DNA of 64,000 nucleotides from Dicaeum eximium (Eukaryota > Chordata > Aves > Passeriformes > Dicaeidae). The position numbers and the translations under genes were made by a program. Shown one piece after another: positions 25,899 through 37,869 of the stretch. Below the pieces are notes generated by a model that was not told the DNA's origin, searched no databases, and saw only the letters and a list, made by a program, of their open reading frames with translations. The stretch is taken from contig VWZP01002200.1 of NCBI GenBank assembly GCA_013396995.1, positions 310,001 through 374,000 on the forward strand. Reading direction: 5' to 3'. Positions within the stretch are counted from its first letter, which is position 1; every line of letters begins with the position of its first letter.

Positions 25899-26001
25899 GT
25901 CCATATCCTTCTTGAAGTAAGAGACACAGAAGGGGTCAGATGGTTAGAGGAAAATTATTCAGTATTCTCAGCAAAGCTTTCCTCCTTGGAGACCTTTCCA
26001 G
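25899..26001 (+). other. Exon-like segment, isolated
   Basis: A 103-base segment follows a pyrimidine stretch ending in TTTAAAAAG and precedes CCAG|GTGAGC, a strong 5' splice site. Only one frame is open (34 codons plus one base). Its translation is acidic and protein-like (...VRDTEGVRWLEENY...) but not recognised. The acceptor has five A directly before its G, which weakens it. Confidence 0.18.
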
Positions 26002-26510
26002 GTGAGCCCTCAAAACCTGAACAGGATAAAACCATAGCTTTCAGTCCCCTGTCTGAATTCCAGACAGACAGAAAGTTTTGCAAAGAAACCCTTCTAAATA
26101 TCAGTACAAATAAATTTTTGCCTTGCAAGAGCATAAAGCACTTGAAGGTTTCCCCACAGCTGGCTTCAAAGAAGTGGTAAAATAAAACACAGAAAGATGT
26201 TAGGGAGGTGTTATGTGCATCTGTATCTACCAGTTTGCAAAACCTTTCTGCTTCTGTCTGGTGCTTCCTGCTTGGCAATATTGTAATGGGATTCTCCCAT
26301 ATTAATATTTTAAATGAATAAATAAATATCTGATGAGATACTGTGGATCTCTGCAATCTTTTCATAAATTCTGTAGAAGGCAAAAAGAGAATTAAAGATG
26401 AGATTAAAACAGCCTGGGTGATGTATTTCTCTGGGATGTGGTAAAGTCTCTAGGTATTTATGCAGTGCAGTTGACGTTACAAGTTACATCTGTATTAAAA
26501 AGCGCAGGAG

Positions 26511-26535
26511 CCTCTCCCTCTCTCTCTCTCTCTCT
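26511..26535. repeat. (CT)n microsatellite
   Basis: About ten CT units after two CCT interruptions. Confidence 0.9.
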
Positions 26536-28425
26536 AAAGGCCATGCAGGCTGTCTGTCATCAAGAAGGTCCCAATTTCTGCTAGAACTGTTGTGATAATA
26601 ATGATAGCCTATGGCAGCATACTGTTTTTAAAGCATCAGTGGTTCATATGTTTTCGCTTAATTTTGGTCTGAATCTCTTCTAGCAAGTAAGTCAGCTGTA
26701 TGAGGATCTTGTCTTCCTGATATTTTGGGGAAAATGTAAAGCATTTTTTTCCTCTCTGGCTCTGCATTGCAGAGTCCAGTTCTGGTATGAAAAGATGCTG
26801 AGCCTTTATCCACAGTTAGAGAGAAATGCAGGGTGAGAAAAGATGATGGAAAGAAACCACCCGACCTCCTTTAAAACAAGTAGAATCTCCAAAAGCCTGT
26901 CGGAAATGCTGCTGTACTCCAAGACAAATACTAATATTAATCCCAACATTGTAACTATGTCATTTAGCTGTTAACATAGATCACACCTGCTAGATGGAAT
27001 TTATTAATAAAATTAAATCCCTGGTTTCTGCAGGACTGTGCAGGAACCTCAGAAGCACCCTGCACTGGCCTGGCTCCTCCTAAATCAGGAGACCTTGCCA
27101 AGGCCAGGCATTTAGACTGCTCTTTCCCCTTCCTTCCAGATGTGCTGGAGATTAAAGATTTGGGGTTAAATCCTCCTCTGTCTCAGAGGTGAACATTTCT
27201 GGAGGTCCAGAACTCTATTTTAAATTCACTTTGGTGCTAGTGCAAAGAGGATTAGTTGTTACAGGTACAACACCTGCACCTTGAGAGATGAAGTCAGGTG
27301 TGAACTAAAAAACCTTTTTTCATCTAGGAATGAAAAGCATGTTTTTTGTATTTTTTTCTGCATGAGAAAATAAATTTATCTTTCCCTGCTGTACAGCACC
27401 ATATGAGTTTGAAGGGGACTGGGGAAAAAGGAGGGGTAACCCCCCAAAGCATGTTATTTTATAGGTATCTCTGTCATGTCAGCTGTGACACAACATGGCC
27501 GAGATTTCTTTGAGTAAATTCCATAATAAGGTCCATTATTTGTTTCCTGTATCTAACATGGAATTTTGTTCGATATTTCTAAATGGCAAACATTATTCTT
27601 GATGCAAAATGTACAATTGACAAACTGCTGTTGGGAAAAGCAGCGTTATTTTCACCAGGAAAACTCTTAATAAGAATAAACTATGACATTTAGTCATTTT
27701 TCAAAGTGTTCCTCACTGAAACTTTAATAACCTCCTGCTACATACCCTAAGTCATTGCTCAGCACCTACTGTGAGCCTTCCTAGCAGGCAGCTGTGTTTG
27801 CAGGCAGATGGAAAAGGCTCATCATATTTTGGCCAGGTTCTGCCTTTGACCTTCAGCTGCATGCAAACAGAAAGGTCCCAGCTCAATGCTGGAGCCCTGT
27901 GGCCTCCAGAGTCATCAGCTCCCCTGCAGCTGGAGCGAGGAGCCACAGGAGGGGATAATTGCTGTGCAGTTTCCAAAACATTTTTCTGCTATCTGCTTCC
28001 ATGTTTGTGAGCCACATTTCTGGCTACCTGTGTTCATCACATTCACACTTGGAATAGGCTATTGGCTGCACGCTAATAACCCCTTGTTCTTTAATGTTCT
28101 CTTTCTAGTTAATTAATCTATTTATGATAATAGTATGTCTCATTTTGTGCTTTCACTCTAGAGGGTGTGTTTGTATTATCCTGCTGTATAGTGTTGACTG
28201 GTCCTATTATCATTTATCATTAAAGGCAGCAGCTCTGGCCTGGCCTGCCAATAATCTTTCAATTAATTGCTTAGCGGTTGCTTTTTCTTCCCTTTTGGTT
28301 TTTGCCAGTGACTACAAGGTCTTTAAACTTTCCATCAGACTTTTTCTTTTCTTAAAATTTGCAACTTTTTGCAAGCTTTTTTTATGCTGAGATATCTGAA
28401 GCCTGTGGTGTGTGGAAAGGACACA

Positions 28426-28498
28426 GGAGGGCAGGCAGGCAGGCAGAGTGGGCTGTGGGGGAAGCATCGAGGAGGGCAGGCAGGCAGGGCTGTGGGCC
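28426..28498. repeat. GGCA-rich partial tandem duplication
   Basis: A unit beginning GGAGGGCAGGCAGGCAG occurs at 28426 and again at 28471, each copy followed by GGGCTGTGGG. The period is about 45 bases and the second copy is partial. Confidence 0.75.
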
Positions 28499-31426
28499 AG
28501 CAGTGCTCTGGGTTACACCCCCAGATCTACCCCTTCTGGGAACTGGAGCCCACAAAGGGCAGTCCAGCAAGTTGAGAGCACCTAGTCTATGTCTGGCAGG
28601 TGGCACATTCAGGTCTGAGGCTGGGATAAATCATGGAAGTTCAAGGGATGGCTGCAGCCTTGGACATTGCCATGGAGTGGCTGAGAACAGAGTTGCTGAA
28701 TGCGAGTCCCTGGGCTTTGCTTATAGGCCATCCCCCTGTGGAACAGGCTGGCAGCAGTAGGCTTGTATGTTCAAAGTTTTGCTTTAACCTAGCTATGGCC
28801 TGTCCCCCTTGCCATGGGGCAGCTGTTTGCATGTTGGGTTCCCATCAACACTGGACCCAGAGGAGCCATTTCTGGTGCCTGCACCCACCCTGGATAATTG
28901 CGGAATGTTAACCGAGGGCACGCCCTTGGTACAGCAGCACATTGCTCCCAACTTCCACTGCCACCGTGGCACATACACTGCAAAGGACCACAGCCACCAC
29001 CTAATGCATCTGTGCCTTGCCTGGCCAGGCTGCTGGATTAATGCTTGCATTTGTCTACATTTCAGCCCTCTGGAGCCATCTCAGAAAGGATGACAGCACA
29101 TGGGTTTAGAAAACAGAATAGCTGCAAGCCACTAAGTACATCTAATGAGGGGGTGTTAGTGAAATAATTGGAGCTGATGATTAGTAGAAATGTTTGGATA
29201 TTCTTTGTTTACAAGCACTTCATTATAGGCTTGACCTGCTTACCTTAAATTAATTTTGTTTCCAGCCACATGGCTACTTATTTCCTTCCATTCTCCCAAG
29301 TGTTTTATTTTTAAGCAGATTTTCCTTTGGACTGTGTTCATGCCAAGTTTTGTCTTATGTTCTTTATCAGTACAACAATATGAAATATTTAAAAAGAAGT
29401 TATCACTGTGCCAATATGAAAGATTAAATAGGTTTGTCAGCCTCGGCTCCTGAAGGAGGAAACCTGGTAGGCAGAAAGAGTCAGAAGAAACAGCATCAAA
29501 TATACAGATGTAGGGTTGGATCAAAACATGGGAACCTCTGCCTCATGCTCAACAGATTTCTCCTTTGTCATGCCAAAGACAGAGGGGGAAGGAACAGAGC
29601 TGTATTTGAACCTAAATTTGCTGTTTGAAACTAAATTGGCTTTCCCCTGCAGAAGAGGGGGCAGCATAGGAAGCCCTCGTGCACAGAAGCACTGCAAAGG
29701 CATTGTCACCTTGTTGGCACCTCAGTGCTTTTATCCTGGCTCCTGTGTTACCCTCAGCCTTTATTTCTGCCTGGAAATCAGCTGGCTTTTACCCCACACT
29801 CCTCTGGGACCCTGCATAAGTCATTTAAGCCTCCTGATTTTTTTTTCCCCTCCTGTTATGCTAAAACTCCCTCCTCCAAAAGGTGCTGTCAGTGTGTGTA
29901 TGGCAGCTTCCCGGCATGTCTGGTAGAAGCCTCTTGGGAGATTGATGGGCAGGAGATGGCTCAGGCAGCTTTGCACAGGCAAAATAATGGCATGTCTAGA
30001 CAGGAGAAATGCTGAAGTAACTTTCCCAGCAACAGTGGTGATGCCAGATAGCAGAGTATACCCAACCCTGCTGGGTATCGAAAGCCCTTTCTGTGAGTCA
30101 CTCACTCTGGTGCAGACATCTGCCTTTCCCAGCAGTTTGCTTTGGCCAGGAAGGAGCCTCTGTGTTGGCTGCCCCACTTTATTCCCAACACATGAGCTCG
30201 GTGTGTGCTGGCAGCAGAGCACATTTCCAGCAGGTGAAGGTTGGTGTTCGGATGGCTGTTAAGGAACTGTGCAATGGTTTCAGTACCATGTACCTATAAT
30301 AATGTTTTGATTCTTGTAAAATAACGTACATGGCAGAGGTGGCCTCAGAGAGGACTGGTAATGCCTGCAGTGTGATAAGGCATGTGCTGAGGGCTTTTTC
30401 TCTTTTTTGCTATCCATATGACTGATAGAAAGACTGTAAAAAACTATATTTAAATTTTCACACACTTCAGTGTATGGCTTTTACTGTCAGTACCTTTTGA
30501 TCATCCACGTAACTCTTACATTCCTGTTAGCAACTTTGATGGTCTCCTTTGTATACTAGAAAACAAAAGCTGAAGTCTACTGATTGCATCACTATGTTTT
30601 AAAAAGCATTGAACAAGCAAATGCTCTAAAGCTGTGATAATTTAAAATTGCTATTGTGCAGGTTGGCTTTGTACATGCATTACACTAACATGCATTTATT
30701 TTATATAGGTCAGCTCTGCCATTGTTGAAGTGCATCCATGTCAGATTGCTGAGACATCTCCCAGTACATCCCAGTACTCCCTGTATATAAAATGTGTATG
30801 GAGCATGTAGAAAGCCTAAGTATTCAATGCTAGACATGCAGGTTTAACCCTTATCTTCTGTAAGCCAAGCCAGCCAGTATTTGGAAAAAAGCAGTCATGC
30901 CTTTGGGCATGAAAGGTTTCCTTTTTTGTAGTCTGCAGCAGGAGTAGTAAATTTTAAAGGAAAATGTAAGGTGAGTGGGAGCACCCCACTGATGAGCTCT
31001 GCAAGTAATTAAACATCTCTGCAGTAACAGGTAGCTGGTACTAACAGTGTGGAGGGCACATTAGTAAAGCAATGCCATGACAAAGGAGTTGTTTCCTAAG
31101 GAGACAGGGTCTGTTTTTGGTCTGGAAATGCAGTAAACAAGCTTCTGCATTTGACAGTGGCTATAAGCAGATTGTCAGAAACAGAGGCAGCCCAGAGACA
31201 CACCTCTGCTACTTCCCTCCCGTGTTCTGTTCAGTGGGGAGGCACACAGCTTCCACCTGGTTTTGAGAGATAGGAGATGCCTTTGTGGCAATTCTAGACT
31301 TGAGCAGGCAGTGCTGCAGTTGTTAGCTAGAAATACCAATTGGGGAACAAGAACTAATGAGAAGCAAAATTATTTGTAAATGGGGAGAATGAAAGTTGCT
31401 GCATATTCTTTCTGGTTTTATCTCCT

Positions 31427-31493
31427 TCTGTTGCTGTGCGTAGTGACACCTTTCTTTCTGTCACCCTATCTACCTATAGAGATGGAGTAGGAG
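31427..31493 (+). mobile_element. Possible degraded copy of the solo-LTR 3' end
   Basis: Two landmarks of the LTR at 35.15-35.78 kb recur here in the same order and orientation. One is TTCTGTTGCT. The other is a 23-base stretch beginning TACCTATAG that matches 21 of 23 positions of the LTR copy at 35708-35730. The spacing between them is about 20 bases shorter. The rest of the LTR is not recognisable around it. Confidence 0.35.
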
Positions 31494-33717
31494 AAAATGA
31501 GAGTTGTGTACTCAGTACTCAAAGGCTTAAAATGCAAAGGTTAGGGAGGAAGCATTGCTGCTGACATGGCTTTCTGTAATGAGAAATTGAGGCCAGAGTA
31601 AGAACAAAGGTCATGCCCAAACGCTTGTGTGTGCTGGTGCTGGTGAAGCGCTCAGTGCAGGGAACATTAAATGGTGCACGAGGATCATGCTGCCACAGGA
31701 TCCCTGGCTAAGCCAGTCAGTTCCCAGCCAGGCTGTTTCACTCCCATGAGGAATAAGGGTTTATTACGTGTCTGGAAGCTGCAGGGATGCTATTTGCTGT
31801 GGCTCTGGTCTGGGCAGTAACGTGCCACGGTCACACGCTGCCTGGTTTCAGAGGCCATCTGCCTCCCTGAGTATCAGCCCTTGGGGACCATTGCTCCCTG
31901 CCGAGCTGCATTGTTCCTTCCTATGAAGAACCCAAGGGAAGAGAAGTAAGGAGTAGAGACTGGTTTGTTTCAAAGAGATTAGTTTCTATTTTGCATGAAA
32001 ATTTTCATGGTTTTGAAAAAAACAAACTTCATTCCCCCTCCCCTCTTCAAATCACCACTAGATTCTACTGCTTTAGAGGAAGTTTGCATTTTTAAAACTT
32101 CCAAACTTTGAAATTAACTTTATATTCAAACAACCCCTTCCTCACTCAGGAACTCTTGAATTTTTGAAAACTAAAGAGAACTCAAGGGTGTTGACAGGTG
32201 CATGTCTTCAAAACAGTGCCAATTGCGCAGATTTGGAAGCATTTATGAGTTGCTTTGATAATCCTTCTGCTGAGCTACTTTATAACATGAGGTTCCAAAA
32301 TACTTCCCTGACTCTGTCCCAAAAATGAAATTTAGGCACTTAAATCATAAATCATAGGAGAAAAAATTCACACTGTAATGTAATGTATAAGCCCTTTTGA
32401 GAGTATGACTCCACGTCTTTGGCAGTGAGTCCATAGAACCCACATGTCAGACAACAAAGCAGCTTTTGCTAACAAGAAAATCCCCTCAACTTTGAGAATT
32501 AAACTGCCGTGACACCCTACAGGTCATGTGTTTTTTGCATCAGCCTGTCATCAAAGCTCAACATCTTATTCAGGTCCCACACCAGTAGAACAGCTGCCTA
32601 CACAAACCAGAAGCTGCTCAGGCACCCCTCCAGAAAGAGCCAAGTGTGACAAATGTCTGCTGCGTCACATTGTACTCAGAAACAAGCAAAAATAATTGGT
32701 GTAGCAAAGTTAGATGACCTACCTAATTACACAGTAAACAGGTAATGTCTTTGTACATACACAGGAGAGAGGAGTTAAATTCAGATCTTGATTTGGATTC
32801 TTCAGCAGGTGGGGTGGTTTGGTTGGTTTCTGTAGGAGAAGGGGAAAACCACACAGTCAGGGAACTGCAAATGTGTCAAGTTGTAACACTGGGCGTGCCC
32901 TGCACTAAGCCTGCATCTGGAAATAGTTTAGATGTTCATTTTGCCTAGACCCGGATCTCTGCTCTCACAGGGCTGGCACACAGCAGTATGTGTGCTGGAG
33001 AGGCAGCCCAATGCTTGGCTGTCCCCTACAGAACAGGGGAGACATTTCTATCCTCTGTCTGCAGCCTGCCCAAAGGTGAGTTGGAACACCTCACCACATC
33101 ACAGACTACAATATTTACATGGAATGTTATGATAATGTCCTTTTACCTGTGCATCCCTGTCTACTTTCCTATGTGTCACATGATGTATGCATCTTATTCA
33201 GCTTCCTTTTCTAGTAGTCCAGGAGCTTCTTTTACTTTCACATATTTACTTTAGGGATGAGAAGAAAAAATTTTAAAAGGCATCCATAATCTGGTATTTC
33301 TTCTGTATTTATCATATGTGCTTGGCCCGAGGGCTTCTTATTTTTCCAAACTTGGTGCTGAGTGGATGACATACATATATGTAATATAAAGCATATAGTT
33401 ACTGATTGAGGTATGAGTTGGTTGTTGAGCATTGTTGTTTACAGTGGATTCTTTTCCCCACATTACAGATTATTCCCATTAAAGAGGCCCTAAAACAGTT
33501 TGCTTCACAGAGCAGTCACAGAACAACCTTAAAGAGAGTGTTTCAAAGTCTTATCTGTTCATCAGTCATATTATTCATTCTTTTCCTGTGTCATGGATTT
33601 TGCTGATCAAAACCACCGGTAATACTTTATTTTCAGGAAGCTTTGTAGCCTTCACATCCCCTCATCTCCTGTCATTTGCTTGTTCCTGGTGCACAGTATC
33701 AGATTTTAACAATAGTA

Positions 33718-34240
33718 GAATCATAGACTATTTCGTTTTCTAAAAGGCTTTGAAAGATCATCTAATCCACCCTCCCTTCAATCATTAAGGACATCTTCAA
33801 ATAGATCAGGTTGTTCAGAGCCCTGTCCAACCTGACCTTGAATGTTTCCAGAGTGGAACACCTACCACCTCTCTAGGCAACCTGTGCTGGTATTCCACTA
33901 CCCTTATTGTAAAAATGTCTAGTCTAAATCTTTCTAAAGTATTGAAAGGCAACAATAAGGTTTCTTGGAGCCTTTTCCTCTCCAGGCTGAGCAAACCCAA
34001 CTCTCTCAGCTGTTCTTCACTAGAGAGGTGCTCTAGCCCTTCGATCATTTCTGTGGCCTCCTCTAGACTTGTCTGTCACCAGGGCACAGCAGAGGGGCAG
34101 AATCACCTCCCTGACCTGATGGCCACGCTTCTTTTGATGCAGCCCAGGGCACATTTGGTTTTTTGAGCTGAAAGCATGCATTGTTGCCTCATCCACCTCT
34201 GTCCAGCCTCTCATCCACCACTGATGCATCCCTTGCCTTT
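33718..34240 (-). mobile_element. CR1 LINE 3' end, 5'-truncated, old copy
   Basis: Read on the + strand it starts with the complement of the CR1 tail (GAATCATAGA). It then follows the familiar reversed 3' region: GATCATCTAATCCA, a stretch about a 'GTCCAACCTGACCTTGAA' type motif, CTTTTCCTCTCCAGGCTGA, CAGCTGTTCTTCACTAGAGA and GGGCAGAATCACCTCCCTGA. CR1 retrotransposons insert as 5'-truncated copies and are the main avian LINE. Many substitutions and small indels mark it as clearly older than the copy at 37.7 kb. Open frames across it are accidental. Confidence 0.85.
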
Positions 34241-34480
34241 CCTGACCCACTCCCTACACAACCAGGCAGTGTCCCTATATACTTTCCAGGATACCTGTCT
34301 CTGCTTCCACTGCCTGTGCATTTCCTTCTTGTCCTTCAGTTTGACTAGCAGGTCTCAACTAATCCATTTGGGTCTCTTGTCATCCTTTCTTGATTTCTTG
34401 CACCTGGGTATTGCTAATTCTTGCATTCTGTGCAGCTCTCTGAGGCCAAGGGGACAGGCCTGCACAGGGTGACTGCCAGG
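34241..34480 (-). mobile_element. Avian interspersed-repeat block adjoining CR1
   Basis: The text around 34300-34440 (for example TCCTTCTTGTCCTTCAG, then a CTCATCCA-like stretch and TTGATTTCTTGCACCTGGG) resembles wording I have seen repeatedly in avian interspersed repeats. I cannot assign it to a named family. It may be the more 5' part of the same CR1 copy after an internal deletion, or a separate element. Boundaries are approximate. Confidence 0.45.
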
Positions 34481-35149
34481 ATGCTGCCTGATCCTGCCCA
34501 GCTTCCTACATGTTCATGGGGTGGGGGGAGTTCAGTTCCCACTCTCTCCAGCACCAGGGGGACATATGAGATGGTTGTATATAAATTGTTGTGATCGCTT
34601 GATTATAAGTATCATAGTTTAAAATTGAATATATGTTGAATAATCAACTTAAAAGTACACAAATAATAATGAATTACTAGTTTACAAATATTGGCCGATT
34701 AGTAAACACTTAATTACTTCTTAATAAACAGAGAAAGTATTATTCAAGTGTAACATGTGAAATTGAAGATGCTTTTTGATGGTTTTCACATTGAAAAATG
34801 CCTTCACTCCCAGGGAGGGAAGAACCAGTTCAGTCCTGGGTTCATCTGCAGAGAGTGAGGGCAACCAGGCCAGTGGTGCTGCCCCATAAATTGCTGAGCA
34901 GGAGCCACACACGTGCTGGGATACATCACTCCTGCCCTTGAAAGGAGATAGGCAGAGACCTGCCCAGGGTTCACTTAATCCATGAGGAAGAAGCCAGGCT
35001 GCCTGTGCTGAGGATGAAGCTGCTGCCTGCTCTGCTCCTGGCTGGGGACAGCCCTGCCCATCCTTAAGCTAAATTACAGCTTCTGCTCAGCAGAGCAGTG
35101 GGGGCTTTGACAGGATTGTGACTCAATCACTGTTCTAAGAACATGAACT
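34481..35149. other. Non-coding spacer between repeats
   Basis: Nothing recognised. The first part is AT-rich (34570-34740). The second (34800-35110) is moderately GC-rich with no splice-framed open segment. Confidence 0.5.
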
Positions 35150-35778
35150 GTCACAGCTGTACAGTGTCAAAATATGGACTAATGAGTTAAGGACTGTTCC
35201 AGCTGTCATGCACACCTTGAATAAGGGGTTGGGCCCATGAACACAGTGTGAAAAGGCCACGCTCAAAGGGGCTCTGAGCAATCTGGTCTAGTGGAAGGAA
35301 GTGGAGTTGAGCCCAGTGGAGAGGCAGTGTTACCCAGCTCAGATGATGCAGCTTCCAGAGGGTTTGTTTGTCATTGTTTTTTGTTGTTTTGGGCAGGGGG
35401 CAGGAAACATTAGCCGTGGGAGCCTCCCCTGCCATCTCACCTTTGTTCCCGATGACCATGGGATGTGGTGTGCAGGAACAGTCACCATCTGATCCTTGTC
35501 TGGAGAAGCCACGTGGACACAACCTATGACAGAAGTCCACCATCTTGTGGTCCTGGTGGTGAACACCTCTTTGTAAGTAAAACACCCTCTGTTTTTGCAT
35601 ACTCTTGTTATTAATATTGTGGTTGTAATTGTGCATTTCTTATTCTGTTGCTTTGTGCTTTCAGTGAATTCTTATCTCACCCATAGGCTTTGCTTTTCTC
35701 CCTCCCTTACCTATAGGGATGGAGTAAGAGGAGTGGCTTATTTGGAGTTTCATTTCCTGCTGGCATTAGATCCCCACA
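35150..35778 (+). mobile_element. Solo LTR of an avian ERVL-like endogenous retrovirus
   Basis: About 630 bases beginning TGTCACAG and ending CCCCACA. The interior text matches, from memory, a bird LTR class: GGGATGTGGTGTGCAGGAAC, CCTTGTCTGGAGAAGCCA, CCATCTTGTGGTCCTGGTGG, then TTATTAATATTGTGGTTG, ATTCTTATCTCACCCATAGG and GGGATGGAGTAAGAGGAGTG. No gag, pol or env sequence flanks it, so it is a solo LTR left by recombination or a relic. No target-site duplication is visible, and the 5' end is the less certain boundary. Minus-strand frames across it are accidental. Confidence 0.6.
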
Positions 35779-37616
35779 GTGAGCAGAAGCTGAAGGACCA
35801 TGAGTTACCTCAGTAGCTAGAAAAATAGTGAGTTTCAGACAGAGAAACATTTGTCATTATTTCCAGCTCTTCTCTCATTCTGCTGCTCCTTCTGGACTGT
35901 GGCAATAAGGACCAGTTTGATTTCTGGTATTTGCAGTCAGGGAGCATTTGTACAGGAAGGAGCATGAGCCATTTTTTGCAATGAACACATACAGACACAC
36001 AGATTCAGAAATTGCTTTCACCATTTGCTCACCCAGCAGGCTGCTGTGCCTCTTGGACCTGGTGGACATGGGGCTTTTCAGCCCCACAACCCTACTCCTA
36101 TGTAGCCATTTGTGCTTAGTACAGAGCTGTTTTCTAACAGGCCTGCTTTTCTTAGCCATTTTTCTGAAATAAAGGTGGTTTGGGATTTTTCTGCCTTTCT
36201 TTAACACACACAGCTGCAGCATTTAGTGTTTGTATGGGCTATGTAGGCTGCAGTCACGCCATGAAGTCCCACTCCAGACCCAGACCCTGAGCATCCACTA
36301 ATCCTCTTACCAAAGTTAATATCCCCTGTGCTTCCATGATAAGCAAGAATGAATAGAAATTCTCAGCCTGCTTTATATCTTGAAGTTCAGGACAGAAATT
36401 AACATACACGTATAATGAGCTATACTTATATAATAACAATATTGTTTTTAACTAAAAAAATGTTCGTGCCATTTTCCTCCTATAATGGTATCTCCATTTA
36501 GCTCTGCTTTTAACTTTCCATGGAGGCAGACATCCTTTGATGCTAATTCATGAAGGCTCAGTGAATTCCCGTCACTCCTAATCCCTCAGCCTCTCATTCT
36601 TTATAAAATGTCTTAATGCCTTCAACAACGCCCATTAGCACTGGAAACATGGGTTTCCTTGGCCCCCAGCTGAATTAAAAGGAAGCAAAAGTGAGGGCCT
36701 GTTTATAGGATAATCTTGTCCACCATCTAATCCTCTTTCATTTGGGTTTATTTCCTATCGGGTTTTTTTACCTCTTAAATAATTGCATTCTGGCAGCAGC
36801 CATTCAGAGCGCATTTCTCTGACTCAGCTTGACACCTGTAATGCCACCCCCTGGCACAGCTCAGGCTTTCTCATCAGTACCCATCACTGCTGCTGGTCCT
36901 CGTGCAGGCAGGTAGAAGCAGCACCTCACTGCTATGGGAGGGAAAGCTGCTCATCTGCCAAGCTGGGTTACTTCCAACACAAATGCAGCCCTTCTTCCCA
37001 TTTCTTCCTGTACTTTCTTCTTGGTCTAGGCTTGTACAAGGGATTTTTAATTGCAAAATGTTCATGTTAAGTGCAATTTATAAGCAGCTTTTGTGTTCCA
37101 AGTAGGAATAAAATGATACAGTGTTAACTGTTTTCAGCTGAACAAGGGAAAATTCAGCCATGATGCCAACTTAGATGCTACCAGTTAGAAAAAAGTGGTT
37201 TTAAATGAACTTTGAAAGTCAGAGCCGGCATGTAAAAATCAGCCTTTCCTTCCAGATATAAAGCAAACAGAACTAAGCCAGACTATCAGACTTTGTGTAC
37301 TAAGTACGTAATTCTTATTCTGTAAAATACCATTACATTCAGTCAAGACAGAAATTTATAAGTGCTTACAGTTGTAGTTGTGGACCCTCATAAATGTCTA
37401 GCCTGGTGCTGATTAATCAGCACTGATTGCTCTTACTTTTAAGGAAAAAAACCCCAACAACCTCTCTCATCTGCTGAGAGTTGTGATAACTCATTGATTT
37501 CAAGGGCAGAATGGACAACTGACTTGCTTATCCTATTCCATTAATCAAGGACCATTGTATTTTTCTAATTTCCTAGTCTCCTCATGGTTTTGTTGAGTAG
37601 TTAATTATCCTTAGTT
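35779..37616. other. Non-coding DNA, possible conserved stretch
   Basis: No gene recognised. The region about 36520-36830 is low in repeats and rich in homeodomain-like and GATA-like motifs, so it is a candidate for conserved regulatory DNA. Confidence 0.45.
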
Positions 37617-37708
37617 AAAAAAAAAAACAACCAAAAGCAACAAACCAAACAAACCCAGAATTACAAACAAACAAAATATAAATAGATATTTATATCAAGT
37701 ACTCAAGT
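37617..37708. repeat. A/C-rich low-complexity tract
   Basis: A poly-A run grades into CAAA/CCAA-type units to about 37680. A tandem pair of CAAGTACT then lies directly before the truncated 5' end of the CR1 copy. Confidence 0.8.
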
Positions 37709-37869
37709 ACTGGAATGGTCTGCCCAGGGAGGTGGTTGAGTCACCATCCCTGGATGTGTTTAAAAAAAGACTGGATGTGGCACTGGGTGCCATGGTTTAG
37801 TTGAGGTGTTAGGGCTGGGTTGGACTCGATGATCTTGAAGGTCTCTTCCAACCTTGTGATTCTGTGATA
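37709..37869 (+). mobile_element. CR1 LINE 3' end, 5'-truncated, younger copy
   Basis: A textbook avian CR1 3' terminus of about 160 bases. It reads TGGAATGGTCTGCCCAGGGA, GTGGTTGAGTCACCATCC, GGGTTGGACTCGATGATCTT, GAAGGTCTCTTCCAACC and the tail GTGATTCTGTGATA. Divergence from the form I remember is low, and the wording is typical of passerine CR1. Only the 3' end is present. Confidence 0.93.

Larger units (their letters stand above)
26002..33717. other. Non-coding DNA with microsatellites
   Basis: No gene recognised. It holds a CT run (26511-26535), an AGGC-rich partial tandem duplication (28426-28498), a possible conserved stretch at about 28060-28380 and a scrap resembling the solo LTR 3' end near 31427-31493. 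The stretch 28390-29090 is GC-richer, with overlapping open frames on both strands, none of them recognisable. Confidence 0.45.

Noticed and set aside
33075..33083. Micro-exon-like pair of splice sites (CTGCAG ... AAAG|GTGAGT)
   Set aside because: Good donor and acceptor but only 11 bases apart in one reading and 46 in another, without frame support. Expected by chance.
33815..34250. Open frames on both strands, one reading like a signal sequence
   Set aside because: They lie inside the CR1 3' end, which is non-coding and whose reverse complement often yields such frames.
34550..34564. CTCF-like core ACCAGGGGG
   Set aside because: Only about 10 of 14 consensus positions match, including loss of the essential GGC step.
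35187..35636. 149-codon minus-strand frame
   Set aside because: It lies wholly inside the solo LTR, antisense to it. LTRs of this class do not encode protein there.
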